Part shown: piece after piece, positions 10,438 to 22,062 of the stretch | Layout: every line of letters begins with the position of its first letter | Position numbering within the stretch: the first letter of the stretch is position 1 | Program-made: the position numbers and the translations under genes | Notes under the pieces: generated by a model | What the model saw: only the letters and a program-made list of their open reading frames with translations | What the model was told of the DNA's origin: nothing | Databases searched by the model: none | Source: Channallabes apus | Lineage: Eukaryota > Chordata > Actinopteri > Siluriformes > Clariidae | Reading direction: 5' to 3' | Length of the DNA stretch: 64,000 bases | NCBI GenBank assembly: GCA_030522415.1 | Contig: CM060126.1 | Coordinates: 1,510,333-1,574,332 of the forward strand

Positions 10438-12040
10438 CCTGGGATTATATTTCACATTACAGTAACACTACAATTTAATCATATCATTCTACATCTCATG
10501 CTTAAACAATTGTGCTGATTTAGAAGTTCTAGCAGCGTATGGAAGCGCTCCGACCTGACTGATGAAAATCTGACTCCGATCATTAAGGATTCGGACAGAA
10601 AATTGTGTTAGCAGAATCAATCAGGATGCTGAAGAGCATAAAGGTCGTTCGTGCATTAAAGCTCGTGCGAAGGAGAATCTGTCGATTATGCGACCGGACA
10701 TCAATTTTTCAACATGCAAGATTGATTTTTTGCTTCTTCTTTTTTTTTTTTTTTTTTACAAAAAGCTATAAAACAGAATAAATCAAAGATATGGTGCAGG
10801 GTCGGAGCTGTTAGGTGTCATTCATTATGAGATGACTATTACACAAAAGAAATTTGGCGCACTTTTCGGTATGCTAACGATACACAACATTAAGCTAATG
10901 ACGGTTAATTGATTTACTGTGTATGTAAAAATATATACATATTAATCTTGCTGGGTCAGTCTACAATTGGGGTGCCATTATATTTGCATATGTGCATACA
11001 CTTATACATCAAACTAGAGTTCATACAGGACAGGAAGTTTAACATATTCGTGTGATCATGTGGTTTTCATGCATTTCACATCAATTGATCTACTTATGGT
11101 TTTGTCTAAATCCCCAAAAAATCACTAAGTAAATAATTAGAAAGTTGTTCATTCACATTTATGTCATTAACATGGACTCTAGCTAACAACATTGTGTGTA
11201 TTTGGTCATTGTTTACCCAACCAATCATCCCTGGGATACATTTCATCGCAAAGCAAAGAAAAAACAACCTTCTTCCCTGAAGTGATGTGTTAATAACATA
11301 CGGTATTTTGAAAATAAAAACAAATAGCAATTTTTAAGAGTTGTAACAGCTACAGTACATGGTCCCGCAGTCACGTAATCAGACTTTACTTCATCCAAAC
11401 TTACAAACGAGGGTGAGTATAGCTGTGTAAATCTCAGACAGTGCACATGGAGTGTGAAATAAACGTGTGAAATGGGTCAGATGGTGGTCATTAGCAGCGC
11501 GCATCACACGTCGGAAGCGACGGTGCTGTAGTAGCTCCCAGCTGACTGGAACGCCAACGCCGTCCTGGATCCTGGAGATTCCTGATCGACTCTGTCACGT
11601 AGACCAGGTTTGTTTTTTCTCAACATTCAGCATGAAATTGCTGTTTCACACTTATTGTTTGATGGGTGTCGGACAACATGACCCACGATGATGTCTATAC
11701 GGGAAACTTAGACCTGAGGAGGAAACTTAGTGACGTGAAGTAAAACATATAGACCAGGGAAAGAACAAAAAGATTGACTAAATGGGCTCATACACAGAAA
11801 TTATCAAAAGCATAAACGAGGCAGGAGATCATGGAGCAATACGTTTATGAGCTCTATCGCTTGCTGTCAATGGGCGCCTAAGAGACATAACACATTTTCG
11901 GCTTCAGTAGAGACACAATACTTCAGACTGAAACACGACTGCCCCCTATAGGTAATGAAGGGCATTTTCACAGCTTCCCGCGGGAAGCCTGGCAAGTCGT
12001 GGGATCCCTTTTCAGAAAACGTGCGTTTTTAAAGGCCAGA
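10438..12040. other. Unassigned non-coding stretch
   Basis: No gene recognised. Poly(T) at 10739-10757. Short frames at 11106-11691 lack any recognisable domain. Confidence 0.4.
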
Positions 12041-12935
12041 TCTGTACACTCACTGGCCACTTCATTAGCTAGTACTGTGTTCGACCTTCTTTTGGCCTTC
12101 AAAACTGCCTTACTTCTTTTTGACATAGATTCAATACGGTGCTGGAAACATTACTCAGAGATTTCGCCCTATTTTGTCCATGACGCCATGACCTGTCCTC
12201 CAAATCCCAAAGCTGCTCTACTGTATTGAGATCTGGTGACTAGTGACCTCATTGTCATATTCAACAAAATAGAAAATGGAAAATAGACCAGCCTGTCCCA
12301 ACAACCATGCCATGTTCAAAGTCACTTAAATCATTATTTCTTCCCTAATCTAGATTCAAGATTCAAAGTACTTAATTAATACCAAAGGGAAATTGCTTTG
12401 TTTTATTTACAGTTGCTTTTCTGTTGTTTCAAAATAGTAATAAAAGAGTAATAAATTAAACAAGGGGTATTAGAATAACTTAGAAAAGGGCGGAGGGAAA
12501 GGGGAAGAAAGAAATACTGAAAACAGTAAATTCTGTATTGCACTAATAGGAAGACACAGCATGTGAGTCATGACTGAATTCACATATATTGCACTTGAAA
12601 GGGAAAAAGGGAAAAGGAAACAGCATTGCACAAATAATACAGTTTGCAATATTGCACTTGAAGTATGGTAATGGTATTGGTAAATGACCAGGGGAATAAG
12701 TAATGTATTAATGAAATATTGTAATATTGTATCATTACAGACAGTTATCACCCACCCAGTGTAAATGTTACATAGAAGAGTTGTATAATTTTATGGCCAT
12801 TGGTAGAACAGATCTCCTACTGTATGACGCTCTGTAGAACACTTAGTAGAAATCAGTCTTGTAATGGTTCTAATGCTAATGCTGGGTTTGTACTTCAGCA
12901 GATCATCTTGACCATGTCTACATGCATAAATGCAT
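12041..12935 (-). mobile_element. Decayed Tc1 copy split by a LINE fragment
   Basis: The terminal repeat CACTCACTGGCCACTTCATT is at about 12046-12065. Going right, on the minus strand, come the C-terminal end of a transposase (12080-12240) and then, after a deletion, the region coding its N-terminus (12288-12345, including the sequence behind KGD.S.FEHGMVV). The match resumes at 12868-12935 (GCTGGGTTTGTACTTCAGCAGATC) after an unrelated insert at 12346-12867. It belongs to the same lineage as the copy at 37135-38790. Confidence 0.7.
12346..12867. mobile_element. LINE 3'-end-like fragment nested in a Tc1 relic
   Basis: Begins ATTCAAGATTCAAAGTAC and contains AGAGTTGTATAATTTTATGG and GGTAGAACAGATCTCCTACT, blocks common at the ends of fish non-LTR elements. 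CTAAT occurs on both sides (about 12347 and 12869) and may be the target duplication. No reading frame is kept. Confidence 0.4.
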
Positions 12936-13558
12936 ATATAGATAAATCATGTGAATAAGAATTATGTGTTATACCGCCCCTATGTGAAAAGATGAGCTCG
13001 GCTGTCTTCACCTACATGACAGGGAGCACACGATCCTGTAACCTTCGCCCTGCCTGATTGGTATCTGTCATGTGATGGTAAGAGCTGTCTGATGTAACGC
13101 TTGGATTTAATTAACCGCTTGGTTACAAAAAATGGATTCAGGAATCTAAATAAGGGCTGTTAAACACTGCTTCCGGTATTGCGTAATCGCGGCAGGACAA
13201 TATACGACGTGACACAAAACAAATGTAATAAATTAAACCAAGTGTATTATACAACGACAAACAGATAAATAAAAAATCCCTTTTGTGTGGCTGCGCTACA
13301 CTGATAAACGGGAATCTGTTTTACTAAATTAGGAAGAACATGAAGAAGAATAGATAGAGATCAGCTCCTAACAAGTCTGATTAAGCAGAAAGTGCTGACC
13401 ATGTGCACGCCATTTTGTTGTGGATGTTGTCCGAGGTTCTGATTGGGAATTCTGAGCTCAATTACCATTCCCTTTACAACTTTTCATTTTGGAGATGTGA
13501 TGAGTGTCGAGTATGACCAGTGGGTGTATTTACAGTATAAAAGTATAGGAAGATTAGA
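12936..13558. other. Unassigned non-coding stretch
   Basis: No gene or named repeat recognised. Confidence 0.35.
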
Positions 13559-14195
13559 ACTGCATGGTAGTGTAGTGGAGTGGTTAGACTGCAGCCTTGC
13601 ACCCCCAGGGTTAAGGGTTTGAGTTTGCCTTGGGTCTGTATGTGAAGTTTACATGTTCTCCCTGTGCTTGGTGGGTTTTCTCCAGATACTGCAGTTTCCT
13701 CATACAGTCCAAAGACTTGCAGATTTTAGTCTAACTGTTAAATCCAAATTTTCACTTGGATCTGTTGGCTGTGGCTTGGTGGTTAGCACTGTTGCATCAG
13801 ACCTCCATGGTCAGGGGTTCAAATCTCACCTTTTATCCTGGGTGCATGGAGTTTGCAAGTTCTTCCTGTGCTCTGACCGTCCCACAATCCAAAGACATGC
13901 AGTGTAGGCTGCTGATTGGTGTTTCCAAATTGGCCATAGTAGATGATTGGGTGTACCCTAGGCTCCCAGAGGTAGGCTCCAGGTCCCCAGTGACTTTACA
14001 CACTTAAGGTATAAGTGGTATAGATTATGGATGATTGGATCATCCATAATCTATACCACTTATACCTTAAGGGTGTAAAGTCACCGGGGAGTCCAGGGTG
14101 TACCCTGCCTTGTGCCCTGAGTCTCCTGGGATAGGCTCCAGGTCCCCGCGACCCTAAATACAGGATAAAGCGGTATAGAAGATGAATGAATGAAT
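13559..14195 (+). repeat. Cluster of SINE copies with foldback
   Basis: A truncated, diverged head (13559-13745: GTAGTGTAGTGGAGTGGTTAG, TCCAAAGACTTGCAG) is followed by a second copy (13760-13995: GGCTTGGTGGTTAGCACTG, TCCAAAGACATGCAG, GAGGTAGGCTCCAGGTCC). A foldback (13984-14090) then joins to a third tail (14088-14195: CCAGGGTGTACCCTGCCTTG, GGATAAAGCGGTATAGAAG) ending in (GAAT)n. The family is the same as at 9111-9412. Confidence 0.75.
13984..14090. repeat. Near-perfect 52-bp inverted repeat with 3-base loop
   Basis: The left arm 13984-14035 and right arm 14039-14090 are reverse complements with two mismatches, around the loop TGG. The arms are made of SINE tail sequence (GGTATAAGTGGTATAGATTA on the left, its complement on the right). 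Confidence 0.95.
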
Positions 14196-14800
14196 GAATG
14201 GACTCTGGGCTCTTGTGTTGTGCTGTAAGTTGACGAGTGCTTGAAGGCTTTTGTGACCCATTGATTTCTTGATTTCTTTAAGCCTAATATCCCGAGAGGA
14301 CTCCTGCTTTAATCAGGTCCTTTCCAACCTTAAAAAAGAAGAGCTTGATCCCTTGATGTAGCAGGCAAAGCCCATCAAAAACATTCTGAATCAATGAAGC
14401 AAACTCGATGCATTACCCAAAGGCAGAAGCAATAATATTACCTTTAGTTTCATTAATGCTTTTCCATTCACGCAGCAAAAGCAAGTTGGCGTTATTGATG
14501 TCCACTCAGTTCAGTATAAATTGTCCAATTTGTTTGCTCTGAAAGAGCCTCTCTTTGAAACGAAATAAAACACGAAATTATTTAAACCTCTTATCAATCC
14601 GCCATTCTTAAACACCTCAATGAGTGAGTACAAAATGCAAATCTCACTAGCTTACTCAGGTTATTTAGCAGAATAAACAGTATTATTTATTTCACTTATT
14701 AAATGTGAAAGCAATGCAAGTTGAGCTTTTCCCCCCTTTGCTAACACACTTTAAACCTGTGAATTATAAAACTATTATGGATTATGCTCAACTGAACAAC

Positions 14801-14836
<36 letters not shown>

Positions 14837-14941
14837 AGCCATTGTACTAGCACATGATAAACTTTAAGACTATGGTGAAAATGTAATGCCATAATAAAGC
14901 AAATCAACAACAGTTCAGTATTAAAGTAGATTACAAATATC
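14196..14941. other. Non-coding stretch with (ATC)n
   Basis: No gene recognised. An (ATC)n microsatellite of about 11 units lies at 14803-14835. The remainder is moderately AT-rich and repeat-free. Confidence 0.5.
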
Positions 14942-15120
14942 CATCAATCAGCCAAAACATTATGACCACCCGCCTAGTATTTAGTACTGTAGGTCCCCAC
15001 TTTGCCCCTGTGAGCTACCACTGCCCAAATTTTGGTACAATATGTCATAACCACTGCAGACCAGGAACATCCCACAAGAACTGCAGTTTTGGAGTTGCTC
15101 TGACCCAGTTGTCTTCTATC
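14942..15120. mobile_element. Internally deleted Tc1 scrap
   Basis: The left end ATCAATCAGCCAAAACATTA plus TGACCACCCGCCTAGTATTT is the terminal region of a common fish Tc1. At 15050-15112 the sequence AACCACTGCAGACCAGGAAC and CAGTTTTGGAGTTGCTCTGA is the region coding the transposase DNA-binding domain on the minus strand. The parts between and after are lost. Confidence 0.6.
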
Positions 15121-16038
15121 TGTGTATATTGATTCATTTAATTAAAGTTGTAAATTCTCTATACTGTACTTACATTTTACACTTTAGACGTTTTACAATC
15201 TGTGTCCAGAGCCTCACATGACCCCAACCCGAGCCGGTGGACGTCTGAGTCTTCCGGATCAACACGCACCAAACGCATCATCATTTATTTGACTCATCGA
15301 GTAAACGAGTATGGATTTTTATTTTCTTTTGTGCAGAAAAGAAAAAGTGACACATATGTACTGTATATGTCTGGATTGTAACCAGAGAGATGTTTTCACA
15401 TGTTTTCGCTGGAATGAGCGACTGACCTAGCTTAGCACTAAGGTATCTCTGGTGCTGGCATGTTTGTTTGTCCTTGTCTTAACTTTGGATTTGTAAAAAA
15501 ATTATATATTTTAATATAATGATTAATAATTATTAATTAATGAAATCCTCAAATTTTTTCTTACTAAAAAGACAAATTTCTTGTTTGTTTTTTCTTGATT
15601 GTTAGCAAGCTAGCAACCTGATTAGCCATATATAAAGTGATATCACATAAAAAAAAAATCTATATATTTTATTAGAATATCTACTATAAAAATGTCTGAA
15701 ACAATCCAGCGAGTAGAGCACTCCGGCCAGACCGAATCAGCATCACGATGATGTAGAGATGCTGATCGTTAGTGACACTGCTACTTCCTGCAACACACTG
15801 GGAGAGCAAGCCATGCGTTTAGCTTCTAATCAAGGAGGTAAAAACCCTGAGCAACTCAAACTCAGGAGGAAATGTGCAGTGATTTTTATTTCTCTTTTTT
15901 GTTGATTGTAGATCATTCACGTTAATGTGCGTGTATTGATGTTGTAAAGGATGATATGAAGCAGCAGTCAGGCTTGTGTATACTATAACTCCGAAAGTGC
16001 AAAGAGTGAAAAGACTTCATACAATTCTTGTAATTAAC
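15121..16038. other. Unassigned non-coding stretch
   Basis: No gene or named repeat recognised; A/T runs at 15500-15660. Confidence 0.35.
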
Positions 16039-16039
16039 A

Positions 16040-16195
16040 GGAAGAGGTGGGAAAAGTACACAAATCCTGTACTTGAGGAAAAGTAGAGACTCCCTAGTGC
16101 AAATATTACTCAAGTAAAAGTAGTTTAAAAGTGTACTTGAGTAAAGGTACAGAAAGTACTCACATTCAAATTTACTCTATTGAAAGTACAAGGCT
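16040..16195. mobile_element. Fish MITE of the AAGTACTTGAGTAAAAGT type
   Basis: Reads GGTGGGAAAAGTACACAAAT, then CTGTACTTGAGG, ACTCAAGTAAAAGTAG and GTACTTGAGTAAAGGTAC. These are blocks of a widespread teleost non-autonomous DNA transposon. No coding capacity. Ends are not sharply defined. Confidence 0.5.
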
Positions 16196-17781
16196 TGTGC
16201 AACGCGAATAGCCGAGTAGCATTTCTGGCCGAGAATATCTGCATTTTTATCGATAAATCGCACGTGTTTATCAGCCTTTTGATCAAAATGCTGCCTTTTG
16301 TAAAGTGAAAGTACGAGTCGCGGGTTTCCACAGGGCAAAGTTTCAGTTATAAATTGATGATAACATTCCAGCTATTATTTCCAGCCGTGGTCAAATAATG
16401 GAATAAAATAATTATTCAATAGTGTACACAAACAGCAAAAAAATATTACTATAAAAAGCCAGAAGCACCTCGTGTTCATATAAGACTATTTACATAGTTA
16501 TATTAAGTGAATTTCAAGACCATTTAAACCGAGGCATTGCCATTTGCACTTTCATTGTTTTGTCCCTGTTAAGACTTTACAAAAAATATATAAGAAACTT
16601 ATTAGGAATTTTAAAGCACGATTTTGGGCATCTCATTTCATCCTTATGAAAATAATATGAAGCACATGTACACAAATTGATCATGAAAGATCTGTTGTAA
16701 AACAAAATGAAATTCATGTTTGCTTCAGTATTGGAAACAATATTGTTTTAGGCTAAATAATTATACACAATTCTTCATTGTACTCGGTCTGGCTTTTAGA
16801 TAAAGTCCTTCCATACGCCATCTGGTGGATATTCAGTGAAGCACAAAACATTTATTTAAATTCCTGAATGTTGCAAGTCGCATCAGGTGTGCGCCGAAAT
16901 GCAGCATCTGGTGGGAAAAAATGCGCATTCTTAAAGACCACATCTGTATTAGCTAATTGAAGCCAAAATTGTGTAAAATTAGGAGAAATCCAACATTCTA
17001 ACAGGAAAAAGGCAAAAAGGCAAAAGACGATCAAGAACAGGATTTCAACTGAGCTGTGGTATAAAGTTACGTTAAATTTAACGCCACAAAATTTGTTTAT
17101 TGATATGTTCAGGATATGTCGCTCTACATCACAAACTGTTTGAACTAAAGTTTAAAGTCAAGCGTGGTCCCGTTTATTTGTTTATAATCTACTTTTGCTT
17201 CCAGCTAGCGTAAACGTTTCCCATTATCTTCTACAAATGAACTAAAATGATACAGTAGAAGGATTTTAGCTGGACTCTTGCTTTTCTAGCTAATATTATC
17301 TGTTAAATCTATTGTGCATCAGAAGTTAATCGTAAATATTTCAACCAAGAAACAGATTATTTTAAAGAAAAAAAATCACTCCATATCCCTGTTTTATATG
17401 AAAAAACATTCCTTTCAAGACCGTAGCCGAAATCATATTCAGCATGATTATCCATAAACAAACACACACACTCTCTCTCTCTCTCTCACACACACATACA
17501 CACAGAATGTTTGAACTGAGATTTAGTTATTATTCCTCTCTTCAGTCCTCAACACTCAGTCGATGAATTCTTTGTTAGCGACATTTCTCACTGTGGCAGC
17601 GTTCACCTTTAGCATCTGCTCTAAAAGAATATAAAACAATAGAGGCTCATTTATCAAGATCCGAAAACACACACACACAACACACACACACACACACACA
17701 AATCCAATTCACAGCAATGCATTTACGCTTCGGATTTCATGCTCAAAGTCAAAGGAAGAAGGTCATCTGTAACATGGAGTG

Positions 17782-17786
<5 letters not shown>
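16196..17786. other. Unassigned non-coding stretch with short CA/TC runs
   Basis: No gene recognised. Short (CA)n/(TC)n tracts at 17460-17505 and 17668-17700. Confidence 0.4.

Positions 17787-17787
<1 letters not shown>

Positions 17788-17834
<47 letters not shown>
17788..17834. repeat. (CA)n microsatellite
   Basis: About 23 uninterrupted CA units. Confidence 0.95.
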
Positions 17835-17837
<3 letters not shown>

Positions 17838-18333
17838 AAAGGATTGTAATGATAAGCTATGTTGTTAATCCAGAAACTAACACTGAATGAAGAGGATCCT
17901 GATGTGCTGTGAACGTGAGCTTGTGTGGTCTGTGATCTCCTCATCTGGGGTGGATTTGGTGGATCAGTGCCTGGCAACAAGATGGGCAAAAATGGTGCAT
18001 GTGTAAACCCTCTTGCGTTTCTCAGCTGTCACGTCGCATGTCGCCTTTTCCAACACCCGCACGGGCTCTGATTAATACTGAGTCTAATGAAAAAGGTGGA
18101 GAGGAGGACGAGTAGAGCCTGAGACCCACGAGGAGAATCCAGGCGAGTTCTGCTCAAGTGCCATCACCAAGAACGCCATGAGATGCCATGTTGAAATGAT
18201 TTCGCCATGTCCAGTGCTCTGGACAGTGTACCAGGGGACTCGAGGCACTAGACAGGGTCTAAGCACAAACACACTGTGCAAATTTCAAACACTGATTAGC
18301 ATAACTTGCCTGTCTTTGAGTTGTTTAAAACCC

Positions 18334-18334
18334 A

Positions 18335-18375
<41 letters not shown>
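18334..18375. repeat. (CA)n microsatellite
   Basis: About 20 CA units, directly followed by CAG and a GC-rich block. Confidence 0.95.
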
Positions 18376-18376
<1 letters not shown>

Positions 18377-18441
18377 CCCTAACCCTCGACCCAGGAGGTG
18401 TGACACCACTCCGCGACCGCGCCGCGTGGACTTTCACACCA
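18376..18441 (+). other. GC-rich exon-like block
   Basis: 66 bases, much richer in GC than the surroundings, lie between the CAG that ends the (CA)n tract and an AA|GTGAGTAC donor-like site. One frame reads ALTLDPGGVTPLRDRAAWTF. The acceptor would be the CA repeat itself, which has no pyrimidine tract, so this is weak. Not recognised. Confidence 0.15.
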
Positions 18442-19050
18442 AGTGAGTACATTTTGCCTCTAGCCAGAGATGTCACATATGTTTTCCTACAACTCTACAG
18501 AAATCAGTTTGAGTTATTTGTAATCTGAAACAGTTGATATTTTTACAGCTGAGATGATTTTACATGAACTGACACTGAGCTAAACACTGTGAAATTAGTT
18601 TAGTGGGTTTTCTTTGTCCCCGATCAGCAGCGGGTGTGTTCTCATGTCCCAGGCCTTGCTGTACATTTATTCCGGATTGTTCACATCATTCTGGGTTTAT
18701 ATATAATTCATCCTACACATACTGACAATACATCTCTTAATATTTACAACGCTCTATGGTTACTGCATTAAATGTAAAATAAAAATCTATTTTATAAACA
18801 AACTAATAAAAACACCATATTTCGTTTTTAAGTTACATCTGTATAAGATTAATTGATCTTCAATAATTATTTAATTAGTATATTTAACTGGTGCTGTTGT
18901 ACTCGATATCAACACATCTGAATATCATACCTTCAGTACTCGGGCTGCATCAGTACAACAGCACAGTGTTATTGTTAGTGTATATTGCTTTTTATACAAA
19001 TGTTCCACAAACACTGTTTATCATCAACAGATTATGATTTGTTTCATTAT
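18442..19050. other. AT-rich non-coding stretch
   Basis: No gene or named repeat recognised. Confidence 0.4.
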
Positions 19051-19067
19051 TTAACCTGTTATTTTTG

Positions 19068-19184
19068 CCCCGCCCACACCTATCCTAACTAACCAATCGC
19101 AACTGGTGGAGCTGGCGGCCGAGAGTTAGCGAGCGACAGTTAGTGTAAGTAATGTTAAACTCTTAGCGGTGAGGAGATTAAAGC
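19068..19184 (+). promoter_or_regulatory. Promoter-like GC/CCAAT island
   Basis: A GC box (CCCCGCCC, about 19069-19076) is followed by a CCAAT box (ACCAATCGCA, about 19098-19107) and a locally CpG-rich stretch (GGCGGCCGAG, TAGCGAGCGAC). An ATG with a strong Kozak context (AAGCATGG) follows at 19185. No TATA box is evident. This is the best promoter-like arrangement in the window but is unproven. Confidence 0.3.
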
Positions 19185-19250
19185 ATGGAGGTGGTGGACA
19201 GTCCTGAGAAACTCACCAGATTTACTTCATATTTCCACTTAATAGACTTT
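19185..19250 (+). other. Candidate first coding segment, unrecognised
   Basis: From ATG 19185 the frame reads MEVVDSPEKLTRFTSYFHL and continues to about 19250, where a MITE-like repeat starts. The peptide past that point (SGSWVESQIALN...) is translated repeat and should not be trusted. No strong donor site is seen before the repeat. I do not recognise the protein. It is supported by the promoter-like sequence upstream and the Kozak match only. Confidence 0.2.
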
Positions 19251-19265
19251 AGAGTATCAGGTTCT

Positions 19266-19390
19266 TGGGTCGAATCCCAAATAGCGTTAAATAGAAAGCT
19301 AGTGCACTATGTAGGGTGTAAATTCCCTTGTTTTACACACCAAGTAGTGCCCTTGATCAGGGGTTAGAGAGGGATTTGGGATTCAGCCTC
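19266..19390. mobile_element. Short MITE with GAATCCCAAAT ends
   Basis: The left end GGGTCGAATCCCAAATAG and the right end GGGATTTGGGATTCAGCC are inverted copies over about 14 bases. The interior (GTGCACTATGTAGGGTGTA, AGTAGTGCCCTTGATC) is typical of a small teleost DNA-transposon derivative. Confidence 0.55.
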
Positions 19391-19626
19391 GTGTTAGGAG
19401 CTAGTTAGCTGTGGACAGAACGACACGGACGGTTCAGAGGCGATTACTAAGGAGACAAAATGCTGTTTAAGAAACATAATGTCATCAGATGTGTTTTCTT
19501 GCTAAAAGTGATGCAGAATGATGAATATAGTTAAACATCCCAGTGCTGTTACGCTCTATATCACCACTCGTGGAATGCTTTCGTCCAATCAGATTACTTG
19601 GTTGGAACTAACTAGTGTGTAATAAG

Positions 19627-19808
19627 ATGCATCACAGTTGTGTAGTGGTTAGCACTGTGGCCTCGCACCTCCAGGGTCCAGGCTCGGTTCATGTGCATGG
19701 AGTTTGCATGTTCTCCAACTGCTTGGTGGGTTTCCTCTGGGTACACCGGTTTCGTCCCACAGTCCAAAGACATGCACATTAGGCTAACTGACATTCCAAA
19801 TTTGCCTG

Positions 19809-19852
<44 letters not shown>
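19627..19852 (+). repeat. tRNA-derived SINE, 3' truncated at (TG)n
   Basis: Head TGTGTAGTGGTTAGCACTG with a box B-like GTCCAGGCTCGGTTC, then GGAGTTTGCATGTTCTCC, GGTGGGTTTCCTC and CAAAGACATGCACATTAGGC. It ends in a (TG)n of about 20 units (19811-19852), without the usual tail. Same family as at 9111. Confidence 0.8.
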
Positions 19853-19853
<1 letters not shown>

Positions 19854-21279
19854 GCATTACCTTAGATGACAACTTTTTTTTTCTTGCCTTAACTAAAAAC
19901 TAAATAAAAATAAAATGTACATAATAAGACAGAGAAAGAGAAGGGTAGAGAGGGACAATTTGAATACAATTTGACACATTTGTAAAGATTTTTTTTAAGA
20001 AAGATTTTTTAACTTGGTCCCATCCAAAGTTTTAAAATGAGCAGTCAGTTTATTTTCACATCGACTGTAGAAAACACTAGTAATAATTCCAGAAACAGAG
20101 CACTTTAGTTATATATTATTACATTTCTTTACTTTGACTTAACACTTTTTGGACTTGTGTATTTAACTATATTTTTAGTTATCGTAGAGTAAAACAAGGC
20201 TAAATCGTCCCTCAGGAGACACGATGCTGCAGAAACGCAAATAAAACCTGAGTTTCTGTCTTCAACCATTTATTCATTTTAGTCATGCGTTTTGCTTAAG
20301 GGGGTTCCATTTTACTAAAAACAAAAAAAAAAAAACCCTCAATGTTCAGTCGCCTTGAACTAACAGAGACTGAGTGTGTGAATAAAACACAATAGCGTGT
20401 GATTCATCCTCACACTTCCCCCGGCTGAAAGGAAGAGTGCGCATAAGAGCTCGGGCGGGTTTAAGGGTTGAGAGATGCGCTAAACCAAACAAATACAGCT
20501 GTTTACAGATGTCTTTATTAGTACCTGTGTGGGCGATGGGGCAGAAAGAGAAATGAAAATAGCTGGTGTTGTTTAAATTAATCAACTTCATTCTCAAGCC
20601 ATTGTGCATCTGCTTTCCTTATTGTTTTATTTTTTTTGGTCTTTTTAATTCCTATATTGTTTCTCTTTGTCAGAGAGACTGGGTGTAATTACAGGCTTCA
20701 GTTCGTTCGTCAACAAAACAACAACAACAAAACAGAAGAGACTACGTGAGCTACAGGTTGAGGAACCGACAGGGTAGTATTGGCACTTAGCATCTAACAC
20801 AGACAAAATACAAATAAACAAATAAACAAAAACTGAGAATCAGTGTCCCTCCTGAACGTACACAAAGTGGAACGATTATACGACCTGACAAGGAACATCG
20901 AGAAAAAACTGGACTTAAATAACTACAGTAGGAATTCTGGGAAATGGAGTCCAAGTCAACTGGGAGACGTGACCATGACGGTCCTGAGTGACAACAGATT
21001 GTTAATTGTTTTAGAGACATTAAAGTATGAGTTAAAATTACGCCGCGCCAGTCGCTGTGGTGTAACAGAAATCCTCCGCACAGGGTTGGTGTGTTAATGT
21101 TGTGTAGAAGAACAGATTGTGTGTGTTTCTGCTGCAGACATTATGCTAAATTGACTCGCTGCTAGATCCACTCCAGCACCCAGTACACTTGCCACGCTTG
21201 AAAAATGATTGAGGCAAGATCAGTTCATACTTTGGAGAGAAAAATCTATTCCATAACAAAATGTTCTCTGCCTTTTTTC
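19853..21279. other. Unassigned non-coding stretch
   Basis: No gene or named repeat recognised; short A runs and (CAA)n at about 20717-20730. Confidence 0.35.
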
Positions 21280-21760
21280 CTTTTATCGTGGCCCCGTTTT
21301 CCATCTCGCAAATTTGTAACAGGTCGCGGCAGCCACAATCTGTTTCCGCGTTACGAATGTGATCTGCGCGTTCTTTTTCAGCGCGAATGCTAATGCGGTC
21401 TGCACGTGACGCTCTCGCGCTCGATCCATTATTGTTCTGTGTCGCTCCAATTTAGATAAGGCAATAATCTGTCTAATGCCAAATATCGAGTTAATCTGAG
21501 CGCTTCTGATAGGCCTCAGAGGGGGGCAGAGAGAAGAGAAGGAGTGATGGGATTAGAGAAGACAACAGTCTCGCCGCTGCTCTCTGATGGAAATTCACGC
21601 AAGAGCTCGTCTTACGAAAAAAGAAGAAAAAAAAATCCCTGGTCTCGAGCCAAAGCGCTATGAATTTTAATGAGCACGAGACGTTCTGTCGAATTTTATA
21701 TGAATAAAATCACAAAGCAGGCTCTGAGCGTTAACCTCAGATGTTACACCAACCCTAACC
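21280..21760. other. Repeat-free block, possible conserved non-coding element
   Basis: A GC-balanced stretch without microsatellites or transposon ends. It contains homeodomain-type ATTA/TAAT cores (TTTAATGAGC, GCAATAATCTGTC) and CpGs (GTTTCCGCGTTACG, TGACGCTCTCGCGCTCG). No long open frame. The call is by appearance only. Confidence 0.2.
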
Positions 21761-22062
21761 ACTCATACCTTTAACTTTTCATGAACATTCTCAGGAGATT
21801 GTGCTGTACAGGTTCCTGAAAGCCTTGAAAAAGAAAAACACTTTGAAAGGCGCTCAATATTTCATAAGTGACAGGTGAATACATGATTTTTTTCCCCCCC
21901 AATGAAAGTGAACTAAAATAACATTCAATGTGAAACAAGGAAGAATCTGCTTTCAGTTTGTAAACAGTATAAGTCTGGTGTGAGGCCTTTAAACCTCAGA
22001 TCAGTTGGATACAAGAGTGTCAAAGAAATAGCATTAGTATTAGGACTTAATGTTATTTACAG
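21761..22062. other. Unassigned non-coding stretch
   Basis: Nothing recognised. Confidence 0.35.
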
